64,000 nt of DNA from Lysobacterales bacterium (GTDB lineage: Bacteria; Pseudomonadota; Gammaproteobacteria; Xanthomonadales; Xanthomonadaceae), in contig JAGRJY010000133.1 in assembly GCA_020442465.1 (NCBI GenBank), positions 62,001 through 126,000 on the forward strand, written 5' to 3'. Position numbers and translations under genes: made by a program. Shown here one piece after another: positions 44,399 to 53,778 of the stretch. The notes beneath the pieces were generated by a model. That model was not told where the DNA came from. It saw only the letters and a list, made by a program, of their open reading frames with translations, and searched no databases. Each line of letters begins with the position of its first letter. Position 1 is the first letter of the stretch.

Positions 44399-46915
44399 AT
44401 GGCAGACGCACCGAGCACATCGCCCGTCCGCCCGCCCGTCTGGCTACGCTGGCTGGGCGTGCTGATCGAGCCCTGGATCGCGATCCGTCGCGAGCCCGGC
44501 CGACCCGCTGAGGAACTGCTCGATGCCAGCCAACCGGTCTGCTATGTGGTTGAGCGGTATGGCCTGTCGAACGCGCTGATTCTCGAGCAGGCCTGTCGTG
44601 AGGCGGCTCTGCCCTCACCCTTGGTGGCGATGCGCGGGGGCGATCTGCTCGACAAGAAGCGATCGATGATCGCGCTGTCGCGGCGCCAGGGCTTCCTGTT
44701 CCGCCGGCCGCGTTCGCGCACCCATTCCGAAGGCCTCGCCCGTCTGGTCGAAGCCCTGCGTGCCGAGCCGGAACGCGATGTTCAGATCGTGCCGGTGTCG
44801 ATCTTCGTGGGTCGCGCGCCGGACCGCAACGAGGGCTGGTTCCGCGTGCTGTTCGCCGAGAACTGGACCCTGGTCGGCCGCTTCCGCCGCTTCCTCGCGC
44901 TGCTGTTGAACGGTCGCAACACCATCGTTCGCTTCTCCGAGCCGGTGTCGTTGCGCCAGGTGCTCGACGAAGGGCTGGACGCCGAGCGCAGCGTGCGCAA
45001 GACCGCGCGGGTGCTGCGCGCGCACTTCCGCCGCATCCGCGCTGCGGTCATCGGTCCCGACCTGTCGCACCGTCGCACCCTGGTGGACGGCGTGCTCGAC
45101 TCCGAGCCCGTGCAGCGCGCCATGGCCGATCTCGCGCGCAAGGAGAACATCTCCCCGGCTGCGGCGTACGCCAAGGCGCGCGGCTACGCCATGGAGGTGG
45201 CCGCCGACTACTCGCACACGGTGGTGCGCTCGTGGTCGTTCATGCTGACCTGGTTCTGGAACAAGCTGTACGACGGCGTGACCGTGCACCATCTGGACAC
45301 GGTGAAGGAAGTCGCGCCGGGTCGCGAAGTGATCTATGTGCCCTGCCACCGCAGCCACATCGACTACCTGTTGCTCTCCTACCTGCTCTACACCAATGGC
45401 ATCGTGCCGCCGCACATCGCCGCCGGGGTCAACCTCAACCTGCCGGTGGTCGGTCCCATCTTGCGTCGCGGCGGCGCGTTCTTCCTGCGCCGCAGCTTCA
45501 AGGCGAATGCGCTGTATTCGGCGGTGTTCAGCGAGTACGTCGCGACCCTGATCGGACGCGGCGTGTCGATCGAGTACTTCATCGAAGGCGGGCGCTCGCG
45601 AACCGGTCGACTGCTCGCGCCGAAGGCCGGCATGCTGGCGATGACCCTGCGCGCCTTCCTCCGCCAGCACCGCCGTCCGGTGGTGTTCCAGCCGGTCTAC
45701 ATCGGCTATGAGAAGCTGATGGAAGGGCAGAGCTACCAGGCCGAGCTGGCCGGGCGGGAAAAGAAGAAAGAATCGCTGCTCGGCCTGCTCGGCGCGTTCA
45801 GCGTGCTGCGCCACCGATACGGCAAGGTCGCGGTGAACTTCGGCGAACCGATCCATCTCGAGGACGTGCTCGAGTCGGTCGACCCGGACTGGCGCGCGAG
45901 CCTGCAGCGCGGGGAGGAAAAGCCCGGCTGGCTCAACGGTGCCGTCGATGCGCTGGCGCTGAAGATCCAGGAACACGTCAATCGCGCGGCCGACGTCAAT
46001 CCGATCAACCTGCTGGCGCTGTCGCTGCTGGCGACGCCCAAGCACGCCATGAGCGAGGCGGATCTGCTGGTTCAGATCGAACTGTTCCGCGGCCTGCTGC
46101 ACGCGGTGCCGTTCTCCAATCGGGTGACGGTCACCGAGCACACCGCTGCCGAGATCGTCGCCTACGGCGAGAAGGTCGAGGTGCTGCAGCGGATCAAGCA
46201 CCCGCTCGGCGACGTGATCGAGCTGGCGCCGGACCAGGCGGTGTTGCAGTCGTACTACCGCAACAACGTGGCACACCTGTTCACTGCAGCCTCGTGGGTC
46301 GCCTGCTGCTTCCAGAACAACCGGCGGATGAGCCGAAATGCCGTGGTGCGCCTGGGTCGGGCGATCTATCCGCTGCTGCAGGCCGAATTGTTCCTGCCCT
46401 GGACGGATGAGCAGTTCGGTGAGCGCATCGAACGCGTGATCGACCATCTTGTCGAGCGTGGCCTGTTCAAGATGGATGCCTCGAGCGGCTACCTGCAGCG
46501 CAACCCTGGCCAGACCGACGAAGTGTTCCAGCTGCGCGTCGTCGCGCACGGCCTGCAGCAGGCGTTCGAGCGGTATTACATCGCCATCTCGGTGCTGGTG
46601 AAGAATGGCCCGCAGACGGTGTCTGCAGGCGAGCTGGAGACGCTCTGCCACCTCACCGCGCAGCGACTCTCCCTGCTGTATTCCCAGGCCGCGCCCGAGT
46701 TCTTCGATCGCGCGCTGTTCCGCGGGTTCATCGCCAAGCTGCGTGAAATGCGCATCGTGTGGACCGCGGAGTCGGGCAAACTCGACTACGACAAGCGCCT
46801 GGACGTGTGGGCCAAGGACGCGAAGATCATCCTCTCCCGCGAGCTGCGCCATTCGATCATGAAGATCACGCCGGAGACCGCCAAGTCGGCGGCGCAGGAA
46901 GTCGTCGAGGCCTGA
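44399..46915 (+). CDS. plsB: Glycerol-3-phosphate 1-O-acyltransferase PlsB
   Basis: 838 residues, the expected length for PlsB. Acylates the sn-1 position of glycerol 3-phosphate at the inner membrane, the first step of phospholipid synthesis. Acyltransferase block I is VPCHRSHIDYLLLSY (H-x4-D, about residues 316-321), block II GGAFFLRRSF, block III FIEGGRSRTGRLL, block IV PVVFQPVYIGYEK. N-terminal and C-terminal helical domains flank it as in the E. coli enzyme. Separated from the lipoprotein gene by only 50 bases. Confidence 0.96.
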   Translation: MADAPSTSPVRPPVWLRWLGVLIEPWIAIRREPGRPAEELLDASQPVCYVVERYGLSNALILEQACREAALPSPLVAMRGGDLLDKKRSMIALSRRQGFLFRRPRSRTHSEGLARLVEALRAEPERDVQIVPVSIFVGRAPDRNEGWFRVLFAENWTLVGRFRRFLALLLNGRNTIVRFSEPVSLRQVLDEGLDAERSVRKTARVLRAHFRRIRAAVIGPDLSHRRTLVDGVLDSEPVQRAMADLARKENISPAAAYAKARGYAMEVAADYSHTVVRSWSFMLTWFWNKLYDGVTVHHLDTVKEVAPGREVIYVPCHRSHIDYLLLSYLLYTNGIVPPHIAAGVNLNLPVVGPILRRGGAFFLRRSFKANALYSAVFSEYVATLIGRGVSIEYFIEGGRSRTGRLLAPKAGMLAMTLRAFLRQHRRPVVFQPVYIGYEKLMEGQSYQAELAGREKKKESLLGLLGAFSVLRHRYGKVAVNFGEPIHLEDVLESVDPDWRASLQRGEEKPGWLNGAVDALALKIQEHVNRAADVNPINLLALSLLATPKHAMSEADLLVQIELFRGLLHAVPFSNRVTVTEHTAAEIVAYGEKVEVLQRIKHPLGDVIELAPDQAVLQSYYRNNVAHLFTAASWVACCFQNNRRMSRNAVVRLGRAIYPLLQAELFLPWTDEQFGERIERVIDHLVERGLFKMDASSGYLQRNPGQTDEVFQLRVVAHGLQQAFERYYIAISVLVKNGPQTVSAGELETLCHLTAQRLSLLYSQAAPEFFDRALFRGFIAKLREMRIVWTAESGKLDYDKRLDVWAKDAKIILSRELRHSIMKITPETAKSAAQEVVEA

Positions 46916-46956
46916 GCGGCGCCGAAGCGCGCCTGCCGCGGCTGCCAAGTCCGATC

Positions 46957-47163
46957 TCAGGCATCCAGGTCCGGGATCAGCATGCTTTCGTAGCGGGTGA
47001 TGCGGTCCTTCAGGGCGAGCTTGCGCTTCTTCAGGCGCTTGAGCTGCAATTCGTCGGCGCCGGGCAGTTCAGCCAGCTGGGTAATCGCCAGGTCGAGGTC
47101 GCGGTGTTCCTCCCGCAACGTGGCCAGTCGGCGAACGATTTCGGACGATTCCAGCGGCTGCAT
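46957..47163 (-). CDS. DUF465/YdcH-like small protein
   Basis: 68 residues from ATG 47163. [20 protein letters not shown] and [15 protein letters not shown] are the two-helix pattern of the DUF465 (YdcH) family. Small, cytoplasmic, basic-acidic, with no known role. It ends 41 bases from plsB, convergent. Confidence 0.87.
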   Translation of the reverse strand: MQPLESSEIVRRLATLREEHRDLDLAITQLAELPGADELQLKRLKKRKLALKDRITRYESMLIPDLDA

Positions 47164-47324
47164 GCCGGGTTTCCTGGGCGCGATGCTGGAGTGTAACCGA
47201 CGCGGTGACCTCGTCCGTGCGGCGCGCGCGCGGGACCTGCGCAACCCGGAATTCGACGTGGCGTGCAGGCTTGGGTGCGCGGCTCGGGTTAGAATTCCGG
47301 CCCCGCAAGCGCCCGAGCCAAGCC

Positions 47325-48290
47325 GTGTCCGCCCGCCGTATCGCCCACGAACAGCAACGCCTCGCCAAGCGCCTGCGCCACCAGGTCGGCCGCGCGATTG
47401 CCGATTTCGGCATGATCGAGGAAGGCGACCGCGTGATGGTCTGCCTGTCCGGCGGCAAGGACAGCTACACCATGCTCGACGTGCTGCTGCAGCTGCAGAA
47501 GAAGGCGCCGGTGTCGTTCTCGATCACCGCGGTGAATCTCGACCAGAAGCAGCCGGGCTTCCCGGAGCAGGTACTGCCCGAGTGGCTGTCTGCGCAGGGC
47601 GTCGACTTTCACATCCTCGAGCAGGACACCTACTCGGTGGTCAAACGGGTGATTCCCGAGGGCAAGACGATGTGCTCGCTGTGTTCGCGGCTGCGCCGCG
47701 GCGCGCTGTACACGTTCGCGGCCGAGCAGGGCTTCACCAAGATTGCGCTGGGTCATCACCGGGATGATCTGGTCGCGACGTTCTTTCTGAACCTGTTCTT
47801 CCACGCCAAGCTGGCGAGCATGCCGCCCAAGCTGCTGTCCGACGACGGTCGCCATGTGCTGATCCGTCCACTGGCCTACGTGGCGGAAAGCGACATCGAG
47901 GCCTATGCCGAGGCGCGCGGGTTTCCGATCATCCCGTGCACGCTGTGCGGCTCGCAGGAAAACCTGCAGCGCAAGCAGGTGAAACGCATGCTCGAAGCCT
48001 GGGAGCGCGAGCATCCTGGCCGCATCGAGCACATCGCGCGCTCCCTCGGCGATGTGCGTGCCTCGCAGTTGGCCGATCGCGGCCTGTTCGATTTTCTCGC
48101 GCTGGGTGCGTGCGGCGAGGGGGCCCCGCCGGACGCCCACGCCTGGCTCGCCGGTCACGGCGCCGCGGTCGACGATGACGGGGGCGGTGACGGCCTGGGC
48201 GATGACGAAGAAGGCGAGGACGCCGGCACGCTGAGTGGCCGTCGAGCGCGGCCCGGCCTGGCCGAGTCTCTGCCGCTCGGACTTCGCTAG
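47325..48290 (+). CDS. ttcA: tRNA 2-thiocytidine biosynthesis protein TtcA
   Basis: 321 residues from GTG 47325. Thiolates cytidine 32 of tRNA using an iron-sulfur cluster. PP-loop [13 protein letters not shown]; Cys pairs [10 protein letters not shown] and [19 protein letters not shown] bind the cluster; [17 protein letters not shown] is also conserved. After the core ends near LFDFLALG there is an unusual tail of about 45 residues, Gly/Asp/Glu-rich ([20 protein letters not shown]). The DUF465 gene is divergent. Confidence 0.95.
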   Translation: MSARRIAHEQQRLAKRLRHQVGRAIADFGMIEEGDRVMVCLSGGKDSYTMLDVLLQLQKKAPVSFSITAVNLDQKQPGFPEQVLPEWLSAQGVDFHILEQDTYSVVKRVIPEGKTMCSLCSRLRRGALYTFAAEQGFTKIALGHHRDDLVATFFLNLFFHAKLASMPPKLLSDDGRHVLIRPLAYVAESDIEAYAEARGFPIIPCTLCGSQENLQRKQVKRMLEAWEREHPGRIEHIARSLGDVRASQLADRGLFDFLALGACGEGAPPDAHAWLAGHGAAVDDDGGGDGLGDDEEGEDAGTLSGRRARPGLAESLPLGLR

Positions 48291-48351
48291 CTGTTCCCGC
48301 GACGCCGCAGTCTGCGGTCACGACCTTTTCACGGATTCATTGGACGAATCG

Positions 48352-49257
48352 ATGTTCTTTCGCAACCTTACCCTGTTCCGCTTCCCCGCCAGCCTGCGCG
48401 ATGCGCTGGCCGATCTTCAGCCGGCGCTCGCCGAGCATGTGCTCAAGCCGGTCGGTCCGCTGGAAATGTTCTCGCGTGGCTTCGTGTCGCCGTTCGGGCG
48501 CGATCACGAAGCGCTCAGCCACCGCGTCGACGACGCGGTGTGGATCGTGCTCGGCGGCGAGGACAAGATCCTTCCGTCGGCCGTCGTCAACGAGATGGCC
48601 GCGAAGAAAGCCGAAGAAATCGAGGAGCGCGAGGGTCGACCGCTGGGTGGCCGCGCACGCAAGCGGCTGAAGGAGGACACCCTGCACGAGCTGCTGCCGC
48701 GCGCGTTCAGCAAGCCATCCCGAACCGGACTGCATCTCGACCTGAACAGCGGCATCGCCGCGGTGGATACGTCGAGCCGGAAGACCGCTGAAGGTGTGCT
48801 CTCCGAGTTGCGCACTGCGCTGGGCAGCTTCCCGGCGGTGCCGGTCAACGCCGAGGTGGCGCCGCGCAGCGTGCTGTCGGGCTGGCTGGCCGGCGAACCG
48901 CTGCCGAAGGGTCTGAGCCTGGGCGACGAGTGCGAGCTGAAGGATCCGGTTGATCGCGGCGCCGTGGTCAAGGCACAGCGTCAGGAGCTGACGGCCGAGG
49001 AGATCGGCAATCACCTCGAAGCCGGCAAGCAGTGTTCACGCCTCGCCCTCGTGCTCGACGACCACGTGAGCTTCGTCCTCGGCGACGACTTGGTCGTGCG
49101 CAAGCTGAAGTTCCTCGAGGGTGCGGTGGACAGCCTGGAGCAGCGCGACGGCGGCGACATTGCCGCCGAGCTCGACGCCCGCTATGCCCTGATGGTCGGT
49201 GAGCTGCGCCGCCTGTTCGCGACCCTGGAGAAGGCGTTCAAGCTGAGCAAGGTCTGA
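48352..49257 (+). CDS. rdgC: Recombination-associated protein RdgC
   Basis: 301 residues, close to the 303 of E. coli. Ring-shaped dsDNA-binding dimer that limits RecA access. FFRNLTLFRFP start, GPLEMFSRGFVSPFGRD, LLPRAFSKPSRTGLHLDL and the C-terminal RYALMVGELRRLFATLE are diagnostic. It has its own ATG with GGACGA upstream and no operon partner. Confidence 0.95.
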   Translation: MFFRNLTLFRFPASLRDALADLQPALAEHVLKPVGPLEMFSRGFVSPFGRDHEALSHRVDDAVWIVLGGEDKILPSAVVNEMAAKKAEEIEEREGRPLGGRARKRLKEDTLHELLPRAFSKPSRTGLHLDLNSGIAAVDTSSRKTAEGVLSELRTALGSFPAVPVNAEVAPRSVLSGWLAGEPLPKGLSLGDECELKDPVDRGAVVKAQRQELTAEEIGNHLEAGKQCSRLALVLDDHVSFVLGDDLVVRKLKFLEGAVDSLEQRDGGDIAAELDARYALMVGELRRLFATLEKAFKLSKV

Positions 49258-49330
49258 TCGGCTGATTGCCGCCGCGCTGGCTCCCGGCACGCCTGCTAAG
49301 CTGGCTGCGACACCGGGCCGGGCCGACGCG

Positions 49331-49813
49331 ATGGCGCACCCCAATCTGTCGATCATCGATCGGCTGTATCGCAGCTTCCAGCACCTTGATGCCGCCGGCA
49401 TGGCGGCCTGCTATGCAGACGACGCCGCGTTCGAGGACGAGGTCTTCAGCCTCTGCGGCAAACGCGAAGTCGTCGGCATGTGGACGATGCTGTGCGACAA
49501 CGTGAGGGCCCGCGGGCTCGACGACTGGAAGCTGGGTTTCGAAGCGCAGGGGGCCGACGACGGCCACGGTCGCGCGCACTGGGTGGCGGACTATCGCTTC
49601 AGTGCCACGGGCAGGATGGTGCACAACGTCATCGATGCGGAGTTCGACTTTCGCGACGGCCTGATCGTGCACCAGCGCGATCGCTTCGACTTCTGGCGCT
49701 GGTCGCGCCAGGCGTTCGGGCCGGTTGGCCTGCTGCTCGGGTGGACACCGCTGCTGCGCAGCAAGGTGCGCGCGACCGCCGCGTCCAACCTGCGCCGGTT
49801 TCTCGATACGTGA
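49331..49813 (+). CDS. NTF2/SnoaL-like protein
   Basis: 160 residues. IIDRLYRSFQHLDAAGMAACYADDAAFEDEVF is the helix-helix-strand start of SnoaL-like members, followed by GKREVVGMWTML and a cone-shaped sheet (HWVADYRFSATGRMVHNVIDAEFDF, GLIVHQRDRFDFWRW). The last 35 residues (PLLRSKVRATAASNLRRFL) are basic. Such proteins bind small ligands or act as isomerases; activity cannot be inferred. GTGA overlap couples it to the YgjP-like gene. Confidence 0.85.
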   Translation: MAHPNLSIIDRLYRSFQHLDAAGMAACYADDAAFEDEVFSLCGKREVVGMWTMLCDNVRARGLDDWKLGFEAQGADDGHGRAHWVADYRFSATGRMVHNVIDAEFDFRDGLIVHQRDRFDFWRWSRQAFGPVGLLLGWTPLLRSKVRATAASNLRRFLDT

Positions 49814-50598
49814 GGGCAGGCGCGTTGGCCGGGACGGGGCGGCTGCGCGCCGACGTCGGCGCGTGCACGGTGGAACTGGCTCCCGGCGTGACCTGCGAGG
49901 TGCGCTTGCTGCGTGACACGCGGGCCCGTCGACTGCGGTTGCTGATCGACGACCGGGGGCCGCGCATGACCCTGCCGCCGACCGCGAGCATGGCCTCGGT
50001 CCAGCGTTTTCTGGCTGAACACCGAGCCTGGCTGCACGAGCAGTGGGATCGACTGCAACCGCACCGGGCGACCGCCGCAGTCGCCGGCGACACCGCGCAC
50101 CTGCCGCTTCGTGGGGTCGAGGTGCCGGTGCGTTGGGAAGACGCGCGTCGCGCCGACGTGCGGCGCGAGGATGACGCGCTCTGCATCCGCCACGTTCCCG
50201 GCGCCTCGGACCGCGCCTGGCGGGCAGCGATGCTCGACTTCTATCGGGCCGAAGCGCGCGCCGACATCGGCCTGTGGTTGCCCGAACTGCTGCCCGGATT
50301 GCCGCGGCCGCCGACGCAATTCCGTCTGCGGCCTCTAGCTTCGCTGTGGGGCTCGCTCAACCGCGACGGCATCGTGTCGCTCGACCTCAGCCTGATCCTG
50401 GCGCCATCGCCAGCCTTTCGCTACGTGCTGGTGCACGAACTTTGTCACCTCATCGAGGCGAATCACTCGTCCCGATTCTGGCGCGCCGTCGCCGAACGCT
50501 GTCCGGACTACGCACATCAGCGACGCTGGCTCCACGAGGCCGGCCCCCGACTGAAGTCGGCGCTGCGTGCCGTGGTGGAGTCGTCCGCGGCGGACTGA
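49810..50598 (+). CDS. YgjP-like zinc metallohydrolase (DUF45)
   Basis: 262 residues from GTG 49810. VRLLRDTRARRLRLLIDDRG opens the family's N-terminal domain. The zinc site is LVHELCHLIEANHSSRFW, H-E-x-x-H with the third His seven residues later. RLRPLASLWGSLNRDGIVSLDLSLILAP is the typical strand-loop before it. The family resembles SprT/wss proteases and is taken to be a peptidase, but substrates are unknown. Translationally coupled to the SnoaL-like gene. Confidence 0.9.
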   Translation: MRAGALAGTGRLRADVGACTVELAPGVTCEVRLLRDTRARRLRLLIDDRGPRMTLPPTASMASVQRFLAEHRAWLHEQWDRLQPHRATAAVAGDTAHLPLRGVEVPVRWEDARRADVRREDDALCIRHVPGASDRAWRAAMLDFYRAEARADIGLWLPELLPGLPRPPTQFRLRPLASLWGSLNRDGIVSLDLSLILAPSPAFRYVLVHELCHLIEANHSSRFWRAVAERCPDYAHQRRWLHEAGPRLKSALRAVVESSAAD

Positions 50599-50652
50599 GG
50601 CTGCGTGCCGAAGGAGCCGCCTCGCCGATGAGACGGCGGGATCGCCGCGCGC

Positions 50653-51495
50653 TCAGGACACGAAGGCGCGGATCGCCGCAGCCGCCGGGGCCGGGTCGTC
50701 CATGTGCAGATGGTGGCGACCGGGCAGCCGGCACAGCGTGCCCTGCCGCAGCCGTGCGAACCGTGCCTGCTGGCGTTCGATCGGGAAGAACGCGGGAATC
50801 TCCTCGCCGACGATGACCAGGGTGGGGCAGGCGATGGCATCGATCCATGCCTCGACGACGTCTTCGCCCAGACGAATCGGCGTGTCGAGCGTGAGCCGCG
50901 GGTCGCTGGCCCAGAGGAAGCCGCCCGGCACCGCGCGCAGCCCGCGCTGCATCAGCGCTTCGGCGCTCGAGGGTGCCATCCGGTTTGCGCTCAGGCGCGC
51001 GGCGACGGCATCGGCGACCGAGGCGAACAGGCGCAGCTGCTTGTCGCCCAGCCGGGCGCGGTCGAGCAGGGCGTTGCGCAGCGCCAGGGTGGCGCGGTCG
51101 GCGCCGCCCGAGATCGGCCCGAGCGCCTCCAGCAACACCAGACGTTTCACCCGATCGGGCAGCGCCGCGGCGAACGCGGTGGCCACCGCGCCGCCCAGTG
51201 AGTGGGCGAGGATGAAGTCCGGCGGATCGCCCAGCTGCTCGAGCGCCGCCAGCACGTCGCCGCAGTAGTCGACGAAGTGATAGAAGGTGCCGGCCGGCAG
51301 GTGGTCGCAGCGACCGTGGCCGGCGAATTCGAGTGCGGTGATCTCGACCTCGGGCATCTGCCCGGCCAGGGCGGCGAAACTCATGGCGTTGTCGAGCCAA
51401 CCATGCAGCGCCAGGGCGCGCATGCCGGCCCCGGCGTTGAAGCGCAATGCCGACAGACTGACCCGGCCCTCGATCTGGATTTCCTGTGCGCTCAT
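50653..51495 (-). CDS. Alpha/beta-hydrolase
   Basis: 280 residues from ATG 51495, which overlaps the hemH stop (ATGA). LALHGWLDNAMSFAALA holds the oxyanion loop, LAHSLGGAVATAFA the nucleophile Ser (about residue 99; the elbow is A-H-S-L-G, with Ala for the first Gly), and GRHHLHMDDP the catalytic His near the C-terminus. The lid region is helical. Esterase or thioesterase action is likely; the substrate is unknown. Linkage to hemH may be only positional. Confidence 0.87.
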   Translation of the reverse strand: MSAQEIQIEGRVSLSALRFNAGAGMRALALHGWLDNAMSFAALAGQMPEVEITALEFAGHGRCDHLPAGTFYHFVDYCGDVLAALEQLGDPPDFILAHSLGGAVATAFAAALPDRVKRLVLLEALGPISGGADRATLALRNALLDRARLGDKQLRLFASVADAVAARLSANRMAPSSAEALMQRGLRAVPGGFLWASDPRLTLDTPIRLGEDVVEAWIDAIACPTLVIVGEEIPAFFPIERQQARFARLRQGTLCRLPGRHHLHMDDPAPAAAAIRAFVS

Positions 51496-52586
51496 GCCTG
51501 TGGCCCCCGGTAGGCGTCGCGGGCGGCCTGGCGGGCGGGGATGTCCGGCTGCGCCATGGCCGGGTCCAGCCCCGGCCACCCGGCGCCGTGCCGTGACGCC
51601 AGCGCGGCAAGGAAGCCCGCGTGTGCCGGTTCATCGTTCAGCGCCGGGATGTAGTGCAGGTCACCCCCCTTCTCGGCGAACGCCTCGGCGTTCTGCATGG
51701 CGATTTCTTCCAGTGTCTCCAGACAGTCGACGGCAAAACCCGGGCACACCACGTCGACCTCCCGCGTGCCGCGGGCGGCGAGGGTCAGCAGGTGGGCGTC
51801 GGTATACGGCTGCAGCCAGGGTTCGCGGCCGACCCGTGACTGGAAACTCAGCGACCAGCTATTCGGGTCGAGATCCAACCGGTCGGCGATCAGCCGCGCC
51901 GAGGCATGGCACTGGCAGAAGTAGGGGTCGCCCGCGCGCAGGTAGCGCTGCGGCAGGCCATGGAACGAGAACAACAGATGACGCGCGCTGCCGCGCGCCG
52001 CGCGATCGCGGCGGATCGAGTCGGCGACCGCATCCAGCCAGGCCGGCTCGCGGTAGTAGTCGCCGATCCAGCGCAGTTCCGGCTGCCATCGCCAGCTCGC
52101 GAGTTCGGCGGTCACGGCGTCGAACACCGTGGCGGTCGTGGTGGCCGAATACTGTGGATACAGCGGCAGGACGAGCAGGCGCCTGAGGCCACGATCCTTC
52201 CATCCGCGCAGTACCTGGGCGATGGAAGGGGAGCCGTAGCGCATTGCCAGACCGACCTCGACGTCGGCCGAACGTCGTGCGAGGGCGGCACCCACGGCTT
52301 CGGTCAGCCGCTCGCTCCAGACCCGCAATGGCGAGCCCTGGTCGGTCCACACCTTGGCGTAGGCGCGCGCCGACCTCGGTGAGCGCAGCGGCAGGATGAC
52401 CCCGTACAGGATCGCCAGCCAGATCGGCCTCGGCACCTCGACCACCCGAGGATCTGCAAGAAATTCAGCAAGATAGCGTCGAAGCGCGCGCGGGGTCGGC
52501 GCGTCCGGCGTGCCCAGATTGACCAGCAGCACGCCGGTCCGGTCCGGGGTGCCGTGCGCATCGCAGGATCGTCCTTGAAATGTCAT
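51492..52586 (-). CDS. hemH: Ferrochelatase
   Basis: 364 residues from ATG 52586. Inserts ferrous iron into protoporphyrin IX. GVLLVNLGTPDAPTPRALRRYL start, AMRYGSPSIAQVL, SFHGLPQRY (iron-binding His about 209), QSRVGREPWLQPYTD and the Glu of CLETLEEIAMQN complete the active site. Membrane-associated but without clear helices. The upstream region toward the divergent secreted propeller gene is 111 bases. Confidence 0.95.
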   Translation of the reverse strand: MTFQGRSCDAHGTPDRTGVLLVNLGTPDAPTPRALRRYLAEFLADPRVVEVPRPIWLAILYGVILPLRSPRSARAYAKVWTDQGSPLRVWSERLTEAVGAALARRSADVEVGLAMRYGSPSIAQVLRGWKDRGLRRLLVLPLYPQYSATTTATVFDAVTAELASWRWQPELRWIGDYYREPAWLDAVADSIRRDRAARGSARHLLFSFHGLPQRYLRAGDPYFCQCHASARLIADRLDLDPNSWSLSFQSRVGREPWLQPYTDAHLLTLAARGTREVDVVCPGFAVDCLETLEEIAMQNAEAFAEKGGDLHYIPALNDEPAHAGFLAALASRHGAGWPGLDPAMAQPDIPARQAARDAYRGPQA

Positions 52587-52697
52587 GGTTTTCCTTGGGT
52601 TACGCGCTTCCGCAGCAGCCGCGGGGCTGCTATTCTGTGCCAAGCGCCTGCAAAGGTGCAGTGACGATTCGCCCCATAAGAGTATAAGGACGACCCG

Positions 52698-53600
52698 ATG
52701 CGTCCCCTGAGCTGGACCCGATTTCTGATCGGGGCCATGACCTTGCTACCGCTGTGCGCCAGCGCGGACCCGATCGGGTACGCGTCGGGCTATTCCGATT
52801 TGTATCGGGTGGACATGGCGTCGGGGCAAGCTACCGTGGTGGGCGCAATCGGCTTCAACGATGTCGAAGGGTTGGCGTTCGCCCCTGACGGCACGCTGTT
52901 CGGCGTGGTGGATGCCACGGCAGGCACCGGTGGCGCCGCGACGGACTTCCTCATTCGCATCAACCCGTCCAGCGGGCAAGGCACCCTGGTGGGGCCATTG
53001 GGTCTCGCGGGCCAAGGTCCCGCCGGCAATCTGGACTACGGCTTGGCATTTACTTGCGACGGCAAGCTCTGGGCGTCTTCGGATACCACCGGGGAACTCT
53101 GGGAGGTGAATCGCTCCTCCGGCAGCGCGCACCGCGTCGGCGCCACCGGTCAGGCGATCTCCGGACTGGCGGCCTCGCCTGACGGACTCTTCGGCATCAG
53201 TGTGGGGGCGACGCCTTCGCTGTTCCGGATCGACACCACCGATGCAAGCGCGACGCTCGTTGGCCAGCTCAATGTGGGCGGGGTCGTGGACGATGCGGGT
53301 CTGGATTTTGCGTCTGACGGGCAGCTGTGGGCGGTGCTCGATCCCGAACCCGCCGCCGTCGGCCCAAGTCGCGCCGTACGCGTCAGCACTGAGCTGGGTC
53401 GCGCAAACCTGGCTTCGACGGTCAACGCAGCCGTGGGCATGGAGGCGCTGGCCTTTCCGAATGCTGACCTTTGCCAGACGACAGCGCCGGTGCTCGCTTC
53501 CGTAGAAGTGCCCGGCCCCCGTCCTTGGCAGCTGCTGCTGCTCGCCGTCGTGATCGGCATGCTGTCGGTGCCTGTGCTGCGGTCGCGGTCGGGCGCTTGA
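52698..53600 (+). CDS. Secreted propeller-like protein with C-terminal membrane-anchor sorting signal
   Basis: 300 residues. Signal peptide FLIGAMTLLPLCASA. At least four repeated blade units are seen, each with (Y/F)-R-(V/I)-D/N-x2-S/T-G-x-A-x-V/L-V-G followed by G-L-A-x-x-P/S-D-G-x-L-(F/W)-(G/A): YRVDMASGQATVVGAIG, WEVNRSSGSAHRVGATG, FRIDTTDASATLVGQL. The end is VPGPRPW, then a hydrophobic helix (LLLLAVVIGMLSVPVL) and Arg-Ser-Arg-Ser, resembling IPTL/PEP-CTERM-type sorting tails. Surface attachment is likely; the ligand is unknown. Confidence 0.8.
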   Translation: MRPLSWTRFLIGAMTLLPLCASADPIGYASGYSDLYRVDMASGQATVVGAIGFNDVEGLAFAPDGTLFGVVDATAGTGGAATDFLIRINPSSGQGTLVGPLGLAGQGPAGNLDYGLAFTCDGKLWASSDTTGELWEVNRSSGSAHRVGATGQAISGLAASPDGLFGISVGATPSLFRIDTTDASATLVGQLNVGGVVDDAGLDFASDGQLWAVLDPEPAAVGPSRAVRVSTELGRANLASTVNAAVGMEALAFPNADLCQTTAPVLASVEVPGPRPWQLLLLAVVIGMLSVPVLRSRSGA

Positions 53601-53778
53601 AGCGCCCGCGCGGCGGCGTTCCCGCGGCTGCGCGTTCTCCCTCGCATCGGTTAGCATCGGCGGCGCCGACCGCATGGCCGAGCCTGTTGTTCCGGCCGTG
53701 CGGGCAAGAGGCCAGCTGCGGTTCAACTGCGTTGACGCAGACTTCCGACCCATCCGACTCCTCGAGGAATGCCAGTCG

